Below are positions 10,031 to 21,499 of a DNA stretch of 64,000 bases, one piece after another. The notes below the pieces were generated by a model. It saw only the letters and a list, made by a program, of their open reading frames with translations, did not search any database and was not told the DNA's origin. The DNA is from Amblyomma americanum (Eukaryota > Arthropoda > Arachnida > Ixodida > Ixodidae). The translations under genes and the position numbers were made by a program. The DNA lies in the NCBI RefSeq assembly GCF_052857255.1, contig NC_135497.1, positions 346,658,799 to 346,722,798 of the forward strand, in the 5' to 3' direction. Every line of letters starts with the position of its first letter. Positions within the stretch are counted from its first letter, which is position 1.

Positions 10031-12825
10031 TTATATCAAAGACAAGTAATCCTAACCTCACGCCGCATCAACGCCAAGAATTGCTCACATTGCTTCGCCA
10101 CCACCAAGCCATTTTTGATGCAACTTCCCCACCACTCGGCCGGACTACTGTTGCACACCATCGCATCTTTACCGAAGGGAACTCGATTGTACGGCGACGA
10201 CCTTATCGGGTTTCTTTCTTCGAACGCAAGGTCATTGAAGAAAATGTCAATGATATGCTACACCGCAATATTATTCGTCCTTCAACAAGCCCATGGTCCT
10301 CACCAGTAGTGTTGGTAAAAAAAGACGGCTCGGTCCGATTTTGTGTTGACTACCGTGCGCTCAACAAAATTACCCGCAAAGATGTCTACCCGATGCCACG
10401 GATTGATGACGCCCTTGACTCTCTCCAAGGCGCCGAATATTTCTCCACCTTAGACCTACGCCCAGGCTATTGGCAAATACCTATGCACGAGGCCGACAAA
10501 GAAAAAACTGCTTTCGCAACTCTCGATGGACTTTACGAATTTAATGTTATGCCCTTCGGCCTCTGTAATGCACCAGCCACATTTGAAAGAATGATCGATA
10601 CTGTACTTCGTGGCCTGAAGTGGAGAACCTGCTTGTGTTACTTGGATGACATTATCTTTTCTTCAACTTTTCAAGACCATCTCACGCGCTTGAATGAGGT
10701 TCTCACGTGCCTCGCTTCAGCGGGCCTTCAGCAGAACACCAAGAAGTGCCACTTTGCACAGAAGGAAATTACAATTTTGGCACATCTCGTTAGTCGCGAC
10801 GGCATTCGTCCAGACCCTGACAAAATCATCGCGGTACTGAACTTCCCTCGTCCTCAACGGACTGCAGATTTGCGCAGCTTTCTCGGCCTGGCGTCCTATT
10901 TCCGCCGTTTTATCAGAAATTTCGCAACTATTGCTGCTCCACTTCATGAGCTACTTAAAGCACACAGCATCTTCGTGTGGACTGACCAGTGCGACACTGC
11001 TTTTACCAACCTCAAGCACGCTCTCATATCGGACCCTGTCCTTGGCCACTTTAGTGACACCGCTCCAACAATTCTTCATACTGATGCCAGTTGTCACGGT
11101 CTCGGCGCTGTACTTCTGCAGCGCGCCGCAACTTCGCGTGAGAAAGTGATTGCGTTCGCCAGCCGGACCCTGACTCCATCAGAGAAAAATTACACCATTA
11201 CCGAGCAGGAATGTCTAGCAATCGTCTGGGCAGTCCAAAAATTTCGCCCTTACCTGTACGGTTGCCACTTCACAGTTATGACCGATCACCATGTCCTTTG
11301 CTGGTTGTCTTCGCTCAAAAATTTGACAGGACGTCTTGGCCGTTGGGTTCTACGCTTACAAGAGTACCACTTCGACATCCTTTATAAATCGGGTCGCCAA
11401 CACAAGGACGCTGACGCGCTTTCTCGCTGCCCACTTTCGGAATCAGCCTGCTGTTTTTCTACGCAATGCCTTTCCTCCTCTGACCAAAGCCGACCCTCTC
11501 CAACGCACATCACATCAGTTTATTTTGACGACTCTTAGAACAAACACGCTCTCCGCTCGCAGCAACTAGCCGACGCCTACTGGCGTCCCATCATCGACCA
11601 CCTCACCGGCGCTTCGAGACCACCCAACGCTCGACTGCGCCGGCAGCTACGCAACTTCAAGCTCGAAGATGGCATCCTACGCCGCTACGTATATTGCCCC
11701 GATGGCACTCGCTGGATCCCAGTCGTGCCGCGGGTGCTTCGCTTCCATATCCTAGCGGCTCTCCATGATGACGCTACAGCCGGTCATCTCGGTTTCCACA
11801 AAACCTACGACCGCGTGAAGCGACGTTTCTTTTGGCCTGGCCTCTCCTCAAGCGTTGCTAAATACGTCGCTTCCTGCCTCCTGTGCCAACGTCGCAAACG
11901 GCCGACTTCTCCACCCGCTGGCGTCCTTCAACCCCTTCCCTGTCCCGCCACGCCGTTTGAAGTCGTCGGCATCGACTTATATTGTCCCCTGCCTCTCTCC
12001 TATCGAGGTAACCATTGGGTCATCACCGCTGTCGATCACCTTACGCGATACGCCGAGACAGCACCCGTACCCACTGGCTCGGCTCAAGAGGTTGCAAATT
12101 TCTTTTTGCGATCTGTTGTGTTGCGGCATGGTGCTCCCCGGGTGCTCCTAAGTTACCGCGGGGAGACCTTCTTATCGACAATTGTTGCCGAAGTTCTTCA
12201 CGCATCGTCCACACTTCATAAGACAACCTCAAGCTATCACCCCCAGACCAACGGTCTAACTGAGCGTTTTCATCGCACCCTATCGGATATGATCTCCATG
12301 TACGTGACACCGGATCATCGAAATTGGGACACTATTCTTCCGTTCGTCACTTTCGCCTATAATACAGCAATACAGCAGACTACCGGTTACTCTCCGTTCT
12401 TTCTCGTGTACGGCCGTCCTCCCACCACCATTCTGGACAGTTCTTTCTTCTCTACGCCTCAATATTCCTCCACATCAGTACCTGCCGAGTTTGTATCCCG
12501 TGTGGCCAGATGCCGTCACCTTGCTCGCCTCAACACTGAAGCCTGCCAGCAAGACCGCAAGAGTCGCTACGATTCTGCTCATCGGGTGGTCTCTTTCCGA
12601 CCAGGTGACGAGGTACTCCTTTTTACACCACTGCGCACACCTGGCCTTAGTGACAAATTTGTCCACCGCTACCTTGGTCCCTATCGGGTCATCAATCGAA
12701 CTTCTCCTGTGAGCTACAGTGTCACACCTGTTGTTCCTCCAGCCGGTCGACGCCACCGTGGTACTGAAATTGTTCACGTTTCCCGTTTGAAACCATTTGT
12801 GCGCCGCGGAGCATCGGTCGTTTAG
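9940..12825 (+). pseudogene. pol: Gypsy B pol: RT, RNase H, integrase
   Basis: The frame is continuous from 9940 to 12825 except for one in-frame TAG at 11536-11538, between RNase H and integrase. RT shows [20 protein letters not shown] near 10340 and the catalytic YLDDI near 10638. RNase H begins at [11 protein letters not shown] (about 11078). The integrase HHCC region (CLLCQRRK, near 11876) and core follow. In the core, the second catalytic Asp (usual D-R-G) reads LLSYRGE near 12150, so Asp is Tyr, and the nearby GIDLY is followed by Cys rather than the usual Gly. YHPQTNGLTERFHRT with the catalytic Glu is intact. Integrase is predicted inactive. Confidence 0.9.
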
Positions 12826-12866
12826 GAGCGGCCAGGATGGCCGCTTCCGACCCCCCGGGCAGATTG

Positions 12867-13048
12867 TGTGAGCCTTCCAGGGATCTTCTTCTTTCTCTTG
12901 TACATACCATCATCATCATCCCGCGGCAGCGCTTGTGGCACGCGCCTCGGGTCCGCCATTAGTAAAACGCCAGGCACAGCCATCTTGCCGTCTCGGCCTA
13001 TCCTTCTTTCAAAAACTTCTTGCCGTCGCGGCCTGGCCTTCCTTCACA
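12867..13048 (+). repeat. Gypsy B 3' LTR (182 bp)
   Basis: Starts TGTGAGCC after the sequence GACCCCCCGGGCAGAT and ends CTTCACA at 13048, followed by the TTAT target duplication. About 4 differences from the 5' LTR by hand count. Confidence 0.95.
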
Positions 13049-13052
13049 TTAT

Positions 13053-14259
13053 TTTCATCATTTGATGTTTTGCATCAAATGCATTTTATGTTGTTCTAAA
13101 GGATCTGTATAAGGTTGCTTTCTTGTTACATGTGCTCTTTACGGTTAGACAGTATAGTATGTCAGAATAGTAACCTCGTTGTTTCCTTTGTCGCGGCACA
13201 TTTGTCATAAGCCTGTGGCAGACACGCTGTTATGTCACTCCATTTTTAAGCCACAATTTCTCTCACGTCCTAGACGTAGCCGGATGCAAAAAAGAAAGAC
13301 CAATTCGATGGACACTTGCGTCCGCGCCCCGAGGCGCCCGCATCAGTCGAAGCCGGCCTGCACATGCTCATGCGTATGCGCGCAGCGCAAGACGCGATCA
13401 AAGCGAGCTCCGACGCTCCGAGCTGTCCTGTCCCAGCCAGATATTTGGCTCTCGTGCTACACGCGCTGTGGCGCGTCGGAAGTAAGGGCTGGTACACCGT
13501 GGTTTACAACAATCGCAGGACCGCGGGGCTCTACTTGACTCTTAATGACTTGAAGCTCTTCCAGGTTCGCCCAACTTTTTTTGGAATTCTTTCAGCTCCC
13601 CAAACTCTTTTCTTCATGGCTTGAAATTATATTATTCGGTTCGAGAGGGGGAGTGAGCCAGCACAGAGCGAGCTTGAAGGCTGACCCTTCTGCCCACTGA
13701 CGCCACTCGGGTAGGGGAAACACCACCTCTAATGGAGACGCGCGGCGACGTGTGTCGCCCTAATCGCTTGCGAGCTACTGCGAGAGCGATTTTAAAAACT
13801 TATTTTTTTAATTATAGAGCCCGCGCAGAGCTCTCAAATTTGACTCGAATACCCACAAACGCCTCCTCTGCAGATCTTTTTCGCTACAATATGCTCATCG
13901 ATATCATTTCTAGGTGCCTTTACGCATTTAATCAAATCTACACCTCGAAACAAACTTGTACAGGAGGAAACCCCGCTGTATTTACAAACACGCTCGGGGA
14001 CGCCGGAGGCATCTGCGCCGTCGTCTGTTGCGGTTGGCGGTTTGCTTTCATTGGCTTATCATGTTGTTATAAAACTTTCTTATGAAGAGCTGTCCTTGGC
14101 TCTCCAGTTTGAACGAGAGTAGCGCAGGAGGGATATATCGGACTGCACGAGAAGCTTGCACGATTCGGAGAAACACCAGCTGATAGAGTCCCTGTTGGTG
14201 ATATATGTCCGGAGTCACTTGTATCCACTCAGTCACCCTTAAGGGTAACAGAGTGGATA
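13053..14259. other. Arm sequence without a recognised gene
   Basis: Matches 37640-38837 reversed, at clearly lower similarity than the 16-kb region. A GC-rich part (13300-13640) carries long frames on both arms, up to 166 residues at 38229-38729, but the frames differ between arms through indels and show no family motif. I do not call a gene. Confidence 0.45.
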
Positions 14260-14263
14260 CCAA
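14215..14263. repeat. Palindromic hairpin around GTTACCCTTAAGGGTAAC-like core (left copy)
   Basis: TATCCACTCAGTCACCCTT is followed directly by AAGGGTAACAGAGTGGATA, near-perfect inverted halves of about 20 bases each. The right-arm copy is at 37631-37675 with its own changes that still preserve pairing in the core. It may be the join of two dispersed repeats or a fold-back target site. Confidence 0.6.
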
Positions 14264-14279
14264 GAGAGGGCAAGCATAG

Positions 14280-14432
14280 CAGGGGGCGGCAGAAAGTAAG
14301 GCGGTCTGATGAGATTAAGGAGTTCGCGGGATACAGCGGCCGCAGCTGGCAAAGGACAGGGTTAATTGGAGAGACATGGGAGAGGCCTTTGCACTGCAGT
14401 GGGCATAGTCAAGCTGATGATGATGACAATAC
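14280..14432 (+). repeat. LINE 3'-end relic ending in GAT repeats (left copy)
   Basis: The stretch ends GGGCATAGTCAAGCTGATGATGATGAC, a 3' tail of simple trinucleotide repeats like those ending non-LTR elements, and encodes only short degenerate peptide. The right-arm copy is at 37460-37620 (minus strand), so it predates the arm duplication. The LINE clade is not determined. Confidence 0.45.
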
Positions 14433-14746
14433 ATATTTATCGGGACGTTTTAAAAAGATTGATTCAAAATGACGTTACGTATTTTGTTAGTCTTCTTCAA
14501 TGCTCTCCTCAGCTGTTAACAAACGGCTGCCTCAGTGAGTACACTGTGAAGCATGAGAAGTTGTTCGTAAACAAAAATTTTTTTGTGTATTTGTAAGGGT
14601 TGCGCTCTTAACCGGTACCTCCATCCGAAGTTGACTTCCATGCGCGCGTATCGTGGCATTTTCAAAATACATCGCCTTTGAAGTGTACTCTGCCTTCCTT
14701 CACGAAAGAATGGAATCATTGGTAAACTGTGAAGTCATGAAACTGC
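14433..14746. other. Arm sequence, nothing recognised
   Basis: Paired with 37149-37459 in the right arm. No gene, RNA or repeat end was recognised. Confidence 0.5.
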
Positions 14747-15170
14747 TATGATGATGATGATGATGCTGAATACGTTAATTTAAAACCACAATGACAGATT
14801 AAGGGAAGGCTGATCGGGTCTCTATGCCAGGATGCCGCTTGCAAAAGCCGCTGCCCGTGCTCTGGCGAAGAGGGCTCCTTGTTCCTCGATGTCAGAGCTG
14901 GAAAGGGCCGCCTCGCAGCCATCCCACGTGCCTGATTTATGTCAATACTGCTATTTCCCTGAGAAGCCCATACCATATGGTGTAACTTTTCCTTATGGCC
15001 ACACAATTTGCACTGTGCCGAAAAGGACTCGGGCTGAATGACGTGAAGCGTAGCTGGATTATTAAACGACATAGTTTGTAGACTTCGAAGGTGAAATTCT
15101 TCTGATTTACTAAGACCCTTAGCGGGCCTCGGGCGTGTCTGCCTTTGAAGCTGCAAATGCTGTAATATCT
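14747..15170 (-). pseudogene. 5'-truncated LINE 3' fragment (left copy)
   Basis: A minus-strand frame (15156-14746) contains the C-terminal zinc-finger-like segment CKLCGHKEKLHHMVW seen at the end of I-clade LINE ORF2 (compare LINE B near 23690 and LINE C near 59320). It ends with a CAT trinucleotide tail near 14747-14760, after AAACGTATTCAGCAT-like sequence in the right copy. The homologous copy in the right arm is split by Gypsy D (30850-31008 and 36886-37148). The insertion is therefore older than the palindrome. Confidence 0.75.
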
Positions 15171-16185
15171 CTGAATATGTTATTAAAGGTGAGGAGGAGC
15201 CTGAATCAGTAAGGAGGACCTCGAAGGATTGCGAGGAAGAAAAGCTTGGGCCGAAGCGTGTGCGCGCTCGTTTCCACCCATATTAGCTCCTTCCGTGCAG
15301 CTGAAAACATACGTTGACTCAGAATTTTGCAGGGTATGAAATTTTTTTTTATATATTCACACCGAGCGCTATCCCACTCGGCACAGAGAACTGGCCACTG
15401 GTGACGTTGAACGCAGCCTCTGACTGTGGAGGCGCCTGGTAGACGCACGCGCACGAATCGTGCATATATGTGTGTCAGTTACATCGCTGTCGTAGCTTAG
15501 CTTATTGGTTTTAACTTCCCTAAGCGACTAAGCATATGTGCTGGAGCATTCGCGGCCATTTTTGCAAGCATACAGACAGAACCCTGGTACAGGCCATGTG
15601 CTTTCTCTTGAGTTTATCGCCTCGCAGAATCTTTGAAGTTTGTCGGCACAGACGGGCAAAAATGATCCGCGACCCGCGTTTCCCTGCACAATGTGCGATG
15701 CCATCTAGACAGGCAACGCACCACTACACTTGCTTTTGTGAAGAGTGTTTGAGCTTGTGTGCGCACTTTCTTTCAAAGCCAAAGCTTTACTGGCTGCGAA
15801 CTTGCGATTTCGCCGTGGCGGTGCTCCGAGAAGGCACATGACATCACAACGCGCGCCTCGCCGCGGAGCCGAACCGGTCTGGCTGGGCTTGTGGCGGCTG
15901 GCGCACTCGGCGCGAAATAGAGACAGGCTCCAAACCTCCACCAGTGCGGTCGGAGTGCGCCGAAGCCGTCGAACGCGTCGGCGGTCAAGCGCATTTGAAG
16001 TAATGAGGGTCTCGCCTTGGCTGACGTGGCGTCGCCGTGCAGCGCGCTCGCGCGCGCGTTACGCTGCAGTATAAACGCGCCTTAACACAGTTTGCGCTTA
16101 ACCGTTAACCGACGTATTTGGTGGCGGCATCTACGGGAGCCACTGAAAACCCCTGCACACTCACTGAATAAAACAAAGAAAACTT
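15171..16185. other. Arm sequence, no gene recognised
   Basis: Paired with 29806-30849. It includes a very GC-rich stretch with GCGCGCTCGCGCGCGCG near 16040-16060, which could adopt unusual DNA structure. Open frames are not conserved between arms in a way that suggests coding. Confidence 0.45.
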
Positions 16186-16260
16186 GTGCCGTGGCTCGGA
16201 ACCGAACCATGGCCATCGGCGTTTGATGCGCAGACGCTCCCACTCCGCCACGACGGCTCA
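16186..16260 (-). repeat. tRNA-like sequence (left copy)
   Basis: On the minus strand GCCGTCGTGGCGGAGTGGGA reads like a tRNA 5' half with A-box. The 3' part has CATGGTTCGGTTCC with a B-box-like core and ends CCACGGCAC, roughly complementary to the start. The anticodon arm does not fold cleanly with a U33, so I treat it as a tRNA-derived repeat or pseudogene. The right-arm copy (29731-29804, plus strand) is virtually identical. Confidence 0.5.
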
Positions 16261-16837
16261 AGCTTTAATTTGCAGTACAAAGGCTCATCTAGTGAATGCA
16301 CTCTTCCGAAGCAGAAGTCGCCGCGCTTTCGCTACGTATATGCTGGCCTAACGGAGCACGAACATCAGAAATTCTTTGCTCTCTATTCCCCCACAAGGTA
16401 TCAGCTGTTGATGCATTTTCACAAAGCTTGAAGCGTGGAGCAAAGAAACAAAAGGCGTGCTGTTCTGTTTCCGTAACAGGTGCGCCTCATGTGTGTGTGG
16501 AAATAAGCGGTAGTGAACAGATATAAAATTCCGTCTTTCTTTTGTTCGTGAACGTGCTGGGAACAGATATACGCAGTTACGGGCACGTAATCAACGCGAA
16601 GTGTGCATTACTCAGCACTTTGATGAAATCCGAACAGTAAATATTTGGCTGATGCAGGTATAATTTCTAAGCGTGTAACTTGTTGGCGTTACCAGAATGG
16701 AACAATGTCGTCTGCTTTCGTTAGTCTTGAAACCAGAACTAAATAACAAAACCAAAGAATGAAATTCGCCATGGGAAAAGACGGAAAGCCAGACTAACCT
16801 CCCGAAGACACCTACGTAAAGGTGGGATGCGTGTAGA
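16261..16837. other. Arm segment, highly conserved between arms, no gene recognised
   Basis: The part 16261-16530 is almost identical to 29464-29730 of the right arm, while neighbouring segments differ by around 10 percent. An 81-residue frame (16186-16431) has the same translation in both arms, but it starts inside the tRNA-like sequence and has no family motif. High identity here probably reflects conversion rather than coding constraint. Confidence 0.45.
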
Positions 16838-17000
16838 GAGTTTGGTTTGGTTTGGTTTATGTGGGTTTAACGTCCCAAAGCGACTCAGGCTATGAGAGAG
16901 GCCGTATTAAAGGGCTCCGGAAATTTCGACCACCTGGGGTTCTTTAACGTGCACTGGCATCGCACAATATACAGTTTGGCAAGACATCCTCTGAGTGTAC
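16838..17000 (-). repeat. SINE 3' part, Ruka-like (left copy)
   Basis: On the minus strand it reads GCACGTTAAAGAACCCCAGG, then TGGTCGAAATTTCCGGAGCC, then CATAGCCTGAGTCGCTTTGG, ending in an AAACC-rich tail. This is the body shared by several SINE copies here. The tRNA-like head is missing. The right-arm copy is 29030-29157. Confidence 0.75.
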
Positions 17001-17472
17001 CTTTTAATTCCGTTTTTTCCACCAGTCGATTTATTTCTGAAATTTCGAAGAGTTTGCGATGGCTCAAAGATGGCCTTAGAGCTTCCAGCATTTGACATAA
17101 AACGCAGCTTGTTTTCTGAGCCCGCGTTGCGCTGGATTGCTCGCCAGACCACGCATGTTTGCAAGCAGGTGCTGTCAGTTTCAAAAATTAAAGCTATATA
17201 GGCATAGCCAAATAACAACGTTCATGGTCTAAAACACTATCTATGGTTGTTGGAATGCAAGAATGGTTTTAGCCAGCTGTCCTGAATGCTCTCCACTCGA
17301 TCACAGCAAGACGACACGCTTTTGTATAAATAGGAACTGCGGGGGCGCCATAATCGAATACAAGGGCTGCTGAGAACGCAGCTGCGCAGGTGACTTTAAT
17401 ATAACGTAATAAAAGCGTGCCACAAATAAAATATCCTCCATTACCTGAGCTAATCCACAGCCTAACTTTATG
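17001..17472. other. Arm sequence, nothing recognised
   Basis: Paired with 28560-29029. No gene, RNA or transposon end was identified. Confidence 0.5.
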
Positions 17473-18092
17473 AAGCGAAAAGCTTCACTACGCCTGCTTT
17501 TAGAGCCATCAGCGGAGCCCCATGTTTTGCTTTGAATGCAGATAGAGGTCAAAGAAAGGAACGACGCCTGACTCACATATTTCGATGGACACCCGAAACG
17601 TGCCCATAAGGAAAAATTCGTTTTCGGGGAAAGGAAACGGCGCAGTATCTGTCTAACATATCAGCTGACACCTTAACTGCGCCGTAAGGGAACGGAGAAA
17701 AGAGGGAATTGAAGAAGAAAGTAAGAACGAGGCGCCATAGTGGAGGGCTCCGAAATAATTTCGACCACCTGTGAGACAGGAGTCATTTTATTTCCTTCAA
17801 ACCAAGTTTATTTCACTTTCCTACCTTTATGGCGCCATTCGGCTGTCCACCGAGATGTGTGAGACAGGCTTAATCTCCTTTCCTTAAAACCGATTTTCAT
17901 TTCATTTTCCTTCCCTTTTTGGCGCGATTCGCTGTCCACCGAGATATGTGAGACAGGCGTCATTTCTCAACGTTTGGCCTCTATCTAATTGAAGGTGAAA
18001 CTTGCGGCCGCACTGAACTCTAGCTATATTTAAGGTCAAACTTGCGGTCCCGCTAAAGGCTCGAAAAGCTGGCGTAGTGAAGCTTTTCGCTT
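17473..18092. mobile_element. TIR element (MITE-like) with nested SINE tail, left copy
   Basis: The ends are inverted copies of AAGCGAAAAGCTTCACTACG (17473 onward, and reversed at about 18072-18092), and inverted similarity extends about 35 bases in to a GAGCC word. There is no transposase. Ruka-like SINE 3' sequence lies inside (about 17620-17790, minus strand). The right-arm copy is 27005-27887 and carries more nested SINE sequence. No clear target duplication was identified. Confidence 0.65.
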
Positions 18093-18921
18093 AAAAAAAA
18101 TCATTATTCCAGTTCTGGTCTGTTGGCGCCTGCAGTATATGTTTAAGTTCCGCGTGTGTGGAACCGTATCCTTTGACGCAGCCGATATCTTCCTGCTCAC
18201 ATTTTACCATAGGGTTTGTGGTTGGCTATGTTCGCAGTTAGGTTTTGAAAAATTACGGTAAAATATTGAGTCAGCTGGTCATTCACTGCAGTATACGTGT
18301 ACCACTAAAGAAAAAAAAAAGAGATGGGCGAATTCGGCGACTTATCAAATACCGTAATGGCCGTGTTTTGTCTGAAATGATGAGAGGGTGGTTAGCTTTG
18401 TGTCGCCCGAACAAGGCAAATGAGTCCTCCTTATAGGTATATGACGTGCAGCTCGAGATCCTGTAAAAGCAACGGGGCTGGATAATATAACCTAAACACG
18501 CACTAGACTAGTGCATGGTTTTCATTTACGCACAATAAGTGGCGATTGTTCACCTAGAGGCTTATATGCAATGCGGATCGCGTTCTAGTCGCCTCGGTCT
18601 TTACAAGTGAACTCGCACATTGTTATCAAAGAGTATACGCGCTGTCGTAGAGCCTTGTCAGAAGAATTTCTTTCTCTCCTGTGGTCAGGCCATGGATACC
18701 CGTAGTTCACGCTGCCTGTACTCACTGGTCTCCTTTCTGTCTCTATCCTCCTACTCCTTGTTTTCTCCTTTCTACTCCAACTTCGGTAGCAGCGAAACAG
18801 TGGTACAGAAAAAAAAAGGTCGACGCAGCTCTTATCGCGTGAAAGCAGTGCACACACGCTAACAATTTCTATGTATACAGCTCTTTCATGGCCCTCGCCG
18901 TTACAAAGCACCGTCATATTC
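18093..18921. other. Arm sequence, no gene recognised
   Basis: Paired with 26185-27000. Contains poly(A)- and polypyrimidine-rich stretches only. Confidence 0.5.
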
Positions 18922-19165
18922 GATGCCACCGCGGTGGCTCTGTAGTTATAGCACTCGGCTGCTGACCCGAAAGACACGGGTTCGATCCCGGCCTCGGCGA
19001 TCCTATTTCGATGGAGGCGAAATTCTCGAGGCGCGTGCACTGTGCGATTTCAGTGCAGGTTTAAGAACCCCAGGTGGTCATAATTTCCGGAGCCCTTCAG
19101 TACGGCGTCCCTCATAGCCTGAGTCGCTTTGGGACGTACACCCCCGTAAACCCATAAATCCAAAA
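18922..19165 (+). repeat. tRNA-derived SINE, Ruka-like (left copy)
   Basis: The tRNA-like head has an A-box region GGTGGCTCTGTAGTTATAGC and B-box GGGTTCGATCCC. The body follows with GTGCGATTTCAGTGCAGG, AACCCCAGGTGGTCATAA and CATAGCCTGAGTCGCTTTGG. TTAA at 19061-19064 is the empty site of the MITE found in the right-arm copy (25458-26184). Such SINEs use internal RNA polymerase III promoters and depend on LINE proteins for copying. Confidence 0.85.
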
Positions 19166-19650
19166 ACTCTTTCAATGATTTAAAAACAGGTCATGTTGCA
19201 CTAAAAAGGGGAAGTATCCGCGCGGGAACCACGGAAATGAAAGGCATCACACTTCGCTGTACCGAATATTCCGAACCTAGAATCAAACTTTACCGAAATT
19301 AAAAGCTAAGCAGCGTGGTGTCGACGCAGACAATACGTAAAGCAGCGAATACGGGAGTTCCGTTACGGCTGAAATTGTGACTTCAAAGATTCCAACGTGG
19401 TTCCCGGTATGGCGGCATGTGCAAGTGTTAGCGTGAGCATGCGCGTTGTGCATTGCTTATGCGTTTAGGTAACGCAAATACTGCGCACCAGAAATTCACG
19501 AAGAATTTCCTATATCAACGAAGCAAGAAGCTTCTGATACTTGAACACAACACTGCGAAATGCACCATTCACTGTTTCCGACGGTTCCTGAAATTTCGCA
19601 TCAGTTACCCAAAACAAGCTACGCAAGTGGAGTTCGGCAGTTTCAGCTGC
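19166..19650. other. Innermost left arm, no gene recognised
   Basis: Paired with 24984-25455. Arm similarity stops near TTTCAGCTGC at 19641-19650. Confidence 0.5.
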
Positions 19651-19651
19651 A

Positions 19652-19990
19652 CCCGCCGCGGTGGCTCAGTGGTTAGGGCGCTCGACTACTAATCCGGAGT
19701 TCCCGGGTTCGAACCCGACCGCGGCGGCTGCGTTTTTATGGAGGAAAAACGCTAAGGCGCCCGTGTGCTGTGCGATGTCAGTGCACGTTAAAGATCCCCA
19801 GGTGGTCGAAACTATTCCGGAGCCCTCCACTACGGGACCTATCTCTTCCTTTCTTCTTTCACTCCTTCCTTTATCCCTTCCCTTGCCCCGCGGTTCAGTT
19901 GTTCGCCGATATGTGAGACAGATACTGCGCCATTTCCTTTCCCCAAAATCAATTTTCATTTTTGTTTCATTTTTTTACACCTCAGCCGCG
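19652..19990 (+). repeat. tRNA-derived SINE, Ruka-like, in palindrome spacer
   Basis: The head reads GCCGCGGTGGCTCAGTGGTT (A-box) and GGGTTCGAACCCGACCGCGG (B-box and closing stem). The body has GCGTTTTTATGGAGGAAAAA, GTGCTGTGCGATGTCAGTGC and CCCCAGGTGGTCGAAAC, and the tail is pyrimidine-rich with CCATTTCCTTTCCCC. It starts right at the arm boundary and ends at the truncated start of LINE B. Confidence 0.85.
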
Positions 19991-20299
19991 CCGTGAGAGA
20001 TCCAAGACAGCCTGCTCAAGGCAGTCACGGCCACAGTTACGGCCGCCGTGACAGCCAACATTAAGACGTGGCTAGAGTCAAACGCTCGGCTTCTCATACG
20101 AATGGGACCCCTCTAAGACGCGAACACCCATCAATATTCATCCGACCCACTGATCTAACCGAACTCTCGGAGGAGCCGGAACCGCTCCCGCTGCAGGTGA
20201 CGGAACCTGTTTCGGCTCTCCAAGGCAATGTTCCTTCAAATCAGCATGACTTCGTCCCCTCCCAACCAACCCTCTAGAGAGCGCCCCCCCCTCCCCCCC

Positions 20300-21130
20300 C
20301 GCAAAGACAGCAAGCTCTTTCCCTTGTACAGTGGAACTCTCGGGGTTTCAGACAAGTCCAAACGCGCCAACTTAAGGGCGTACATTGACAACCTCGAGCA
20401 CCCCGCCGCAGTCCTTGCGTTGCAAGAAACCGGGGATGCGGTCAAGCTCTCGGGCTATAGTACTTTTTAACGAGACTCGTTCACCTGTCTCCTAATGCAC
20501 AGCGCCTACACATCGCAGGAGGTTAATCTCGACCGAAATCTAGAATATTCGTATGTGATGGTCTCTGTCCTCCCTCTACGGCGAACAGATAGCCCCCGAA
20601 ACTCAAAAACATTAGTTTTTCTAACATTTTCAGCGCTGCGCTAAGGATCGCAGGTCGCTACCCCCTCATTATAGTGGGCGATTTTAACGCCCCCTGTTCT
20701 ATGTGGGGCTATCGCAAGGAAGAGCCACGTGGTCGCAAGTTGGCGGAACTTATATCTACGCTGGGCATCGCTCTTCTAACCGACCCTGAACACCTGGCAC
20801 ATGTAGGAAATTCCGTCACTCGGGACACCTGCCCCGACCTTACCCTCACGAAACACATCCGACACGCAGAGTGGATCAACACTGAGGACACCCTCGGTAG
20901 CGGCCACTGCATACAGAGCACTGTCATTTACACTCAACCTTTACATCACCCCCTTGCGCAAGCCAAACTTCCTGACTGGAATTCTTACCGCCAGGCCCTC
21001 CCTGTAATTTCTCTCTTGGAGCAAGACTACTTCACTTGGACACGCAGACTCATGCAAACATTCAGTTCACACGAAAAGCAGATCCAGCTTACGAAGAATG
21101 CATCGGACGTGGACTCGCCGCAGCCTCACT
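20300..21130 (+). pseudogene. LINE B endonuclease domain (APE-type), broken
   Basis: The domain nicks target DNA to prime reverse transcription. VLALQETGDAVKLSGY near 20415 carries the catalytic Glu motif (LQE). IIVGDFNAPCSMWG near 20668 carries the GDFN motif, and SVTRDTCPDLTLT near 20812 and GSGHC near 20898 correspond to the TPDL and SDH regions. Stops after 20470 and near 20640 break the frame. Confidence 0.75.
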
Positions 21131-21499
21131 AAACGATGGCGGTGGCAGAAACACGATCGTAAACTCCGCGCTCGCATCTTTGACCTCACCCAGCAAGCTG
21201 CCGAGTATGCTGCTGAGCCCGCTGACAATAACTGAGTAGATTGATCCAACAGCGCAGCAAGACACATGTCGTACCGCAACACTTGGCGTCTCTTTATGAG
21301 TCTCATAGACTCTACACAGGCACGCTCGGAAACCCAGAAACACCTCACTCGCGCGATACTCTATTCGAAAGGAAACACAGAGCAGCTAGCGAACGTCTTA
21401 CGCTCAAAATACCTCAATCCGGATCAAGATCCATGGTGGCAGGATTACTCGTATAAAGCAGCGATAATCTGAACTGGATCAGCTTTTCCAGCTTCACGA

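Larger units (their letters stand above)
7751..13048 (+). mobile_element. Gypsy B: complete-length Ty3/Gypsy retrotransposon, left arm only
   Basis: Two 182-bp LTRs (7751-7932 and 12867-13048) bound gag, protease, RT, RNase H and integrase, and the 4-bp target duplication is TTAT (7747-7750 and 13049-13052). The right arm carries the uninterrupted site near 38838, so the element inserted after the arms formed. By hand count the LTRs differ at about 4 of 182 positions, making this a fairly recent insertion. Coding is broken by a frameshift in gag, a frameshift at a C-run near 10019-10028 and one stop in pol. Confidence 0.95.
1131..19650 (+). repeat. Left arm of giant inverted repeat (palindrome)
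   Basis: Read forward, this stretch matches the reverse complement of about 24984-63998. Anchor pairs read by eye are 1131-1500 with 63630-63998, 1760-1878 with 62718-62750 plus 63269-63370, 6409-7750 with 38838-40175, 13049-15008 with 36886-38837, 15009-17430 with 28590-31008, 17473-18092 with 27005-27887 and 19166-19650 with 24984-25455. Gypsy B (7751-13048) and Gypsy A (1957-6172) have no partner. Similarity ranges from roughly 85-90 percent in the outer arm to almost identical at 16080-16530. Outside the mobile elements the arm is mostly noncoding. Confidence 0.9.

Noticed and set aside
16186..16431. 81-residue frame with the same translation in both arms (29559-29804)
   Set aside because: The whole DNA segment is nearly identical in both arms, including noncoding parts, and the frame starts inside a tRNA-like repeat. 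Identity is better explained by conversion.
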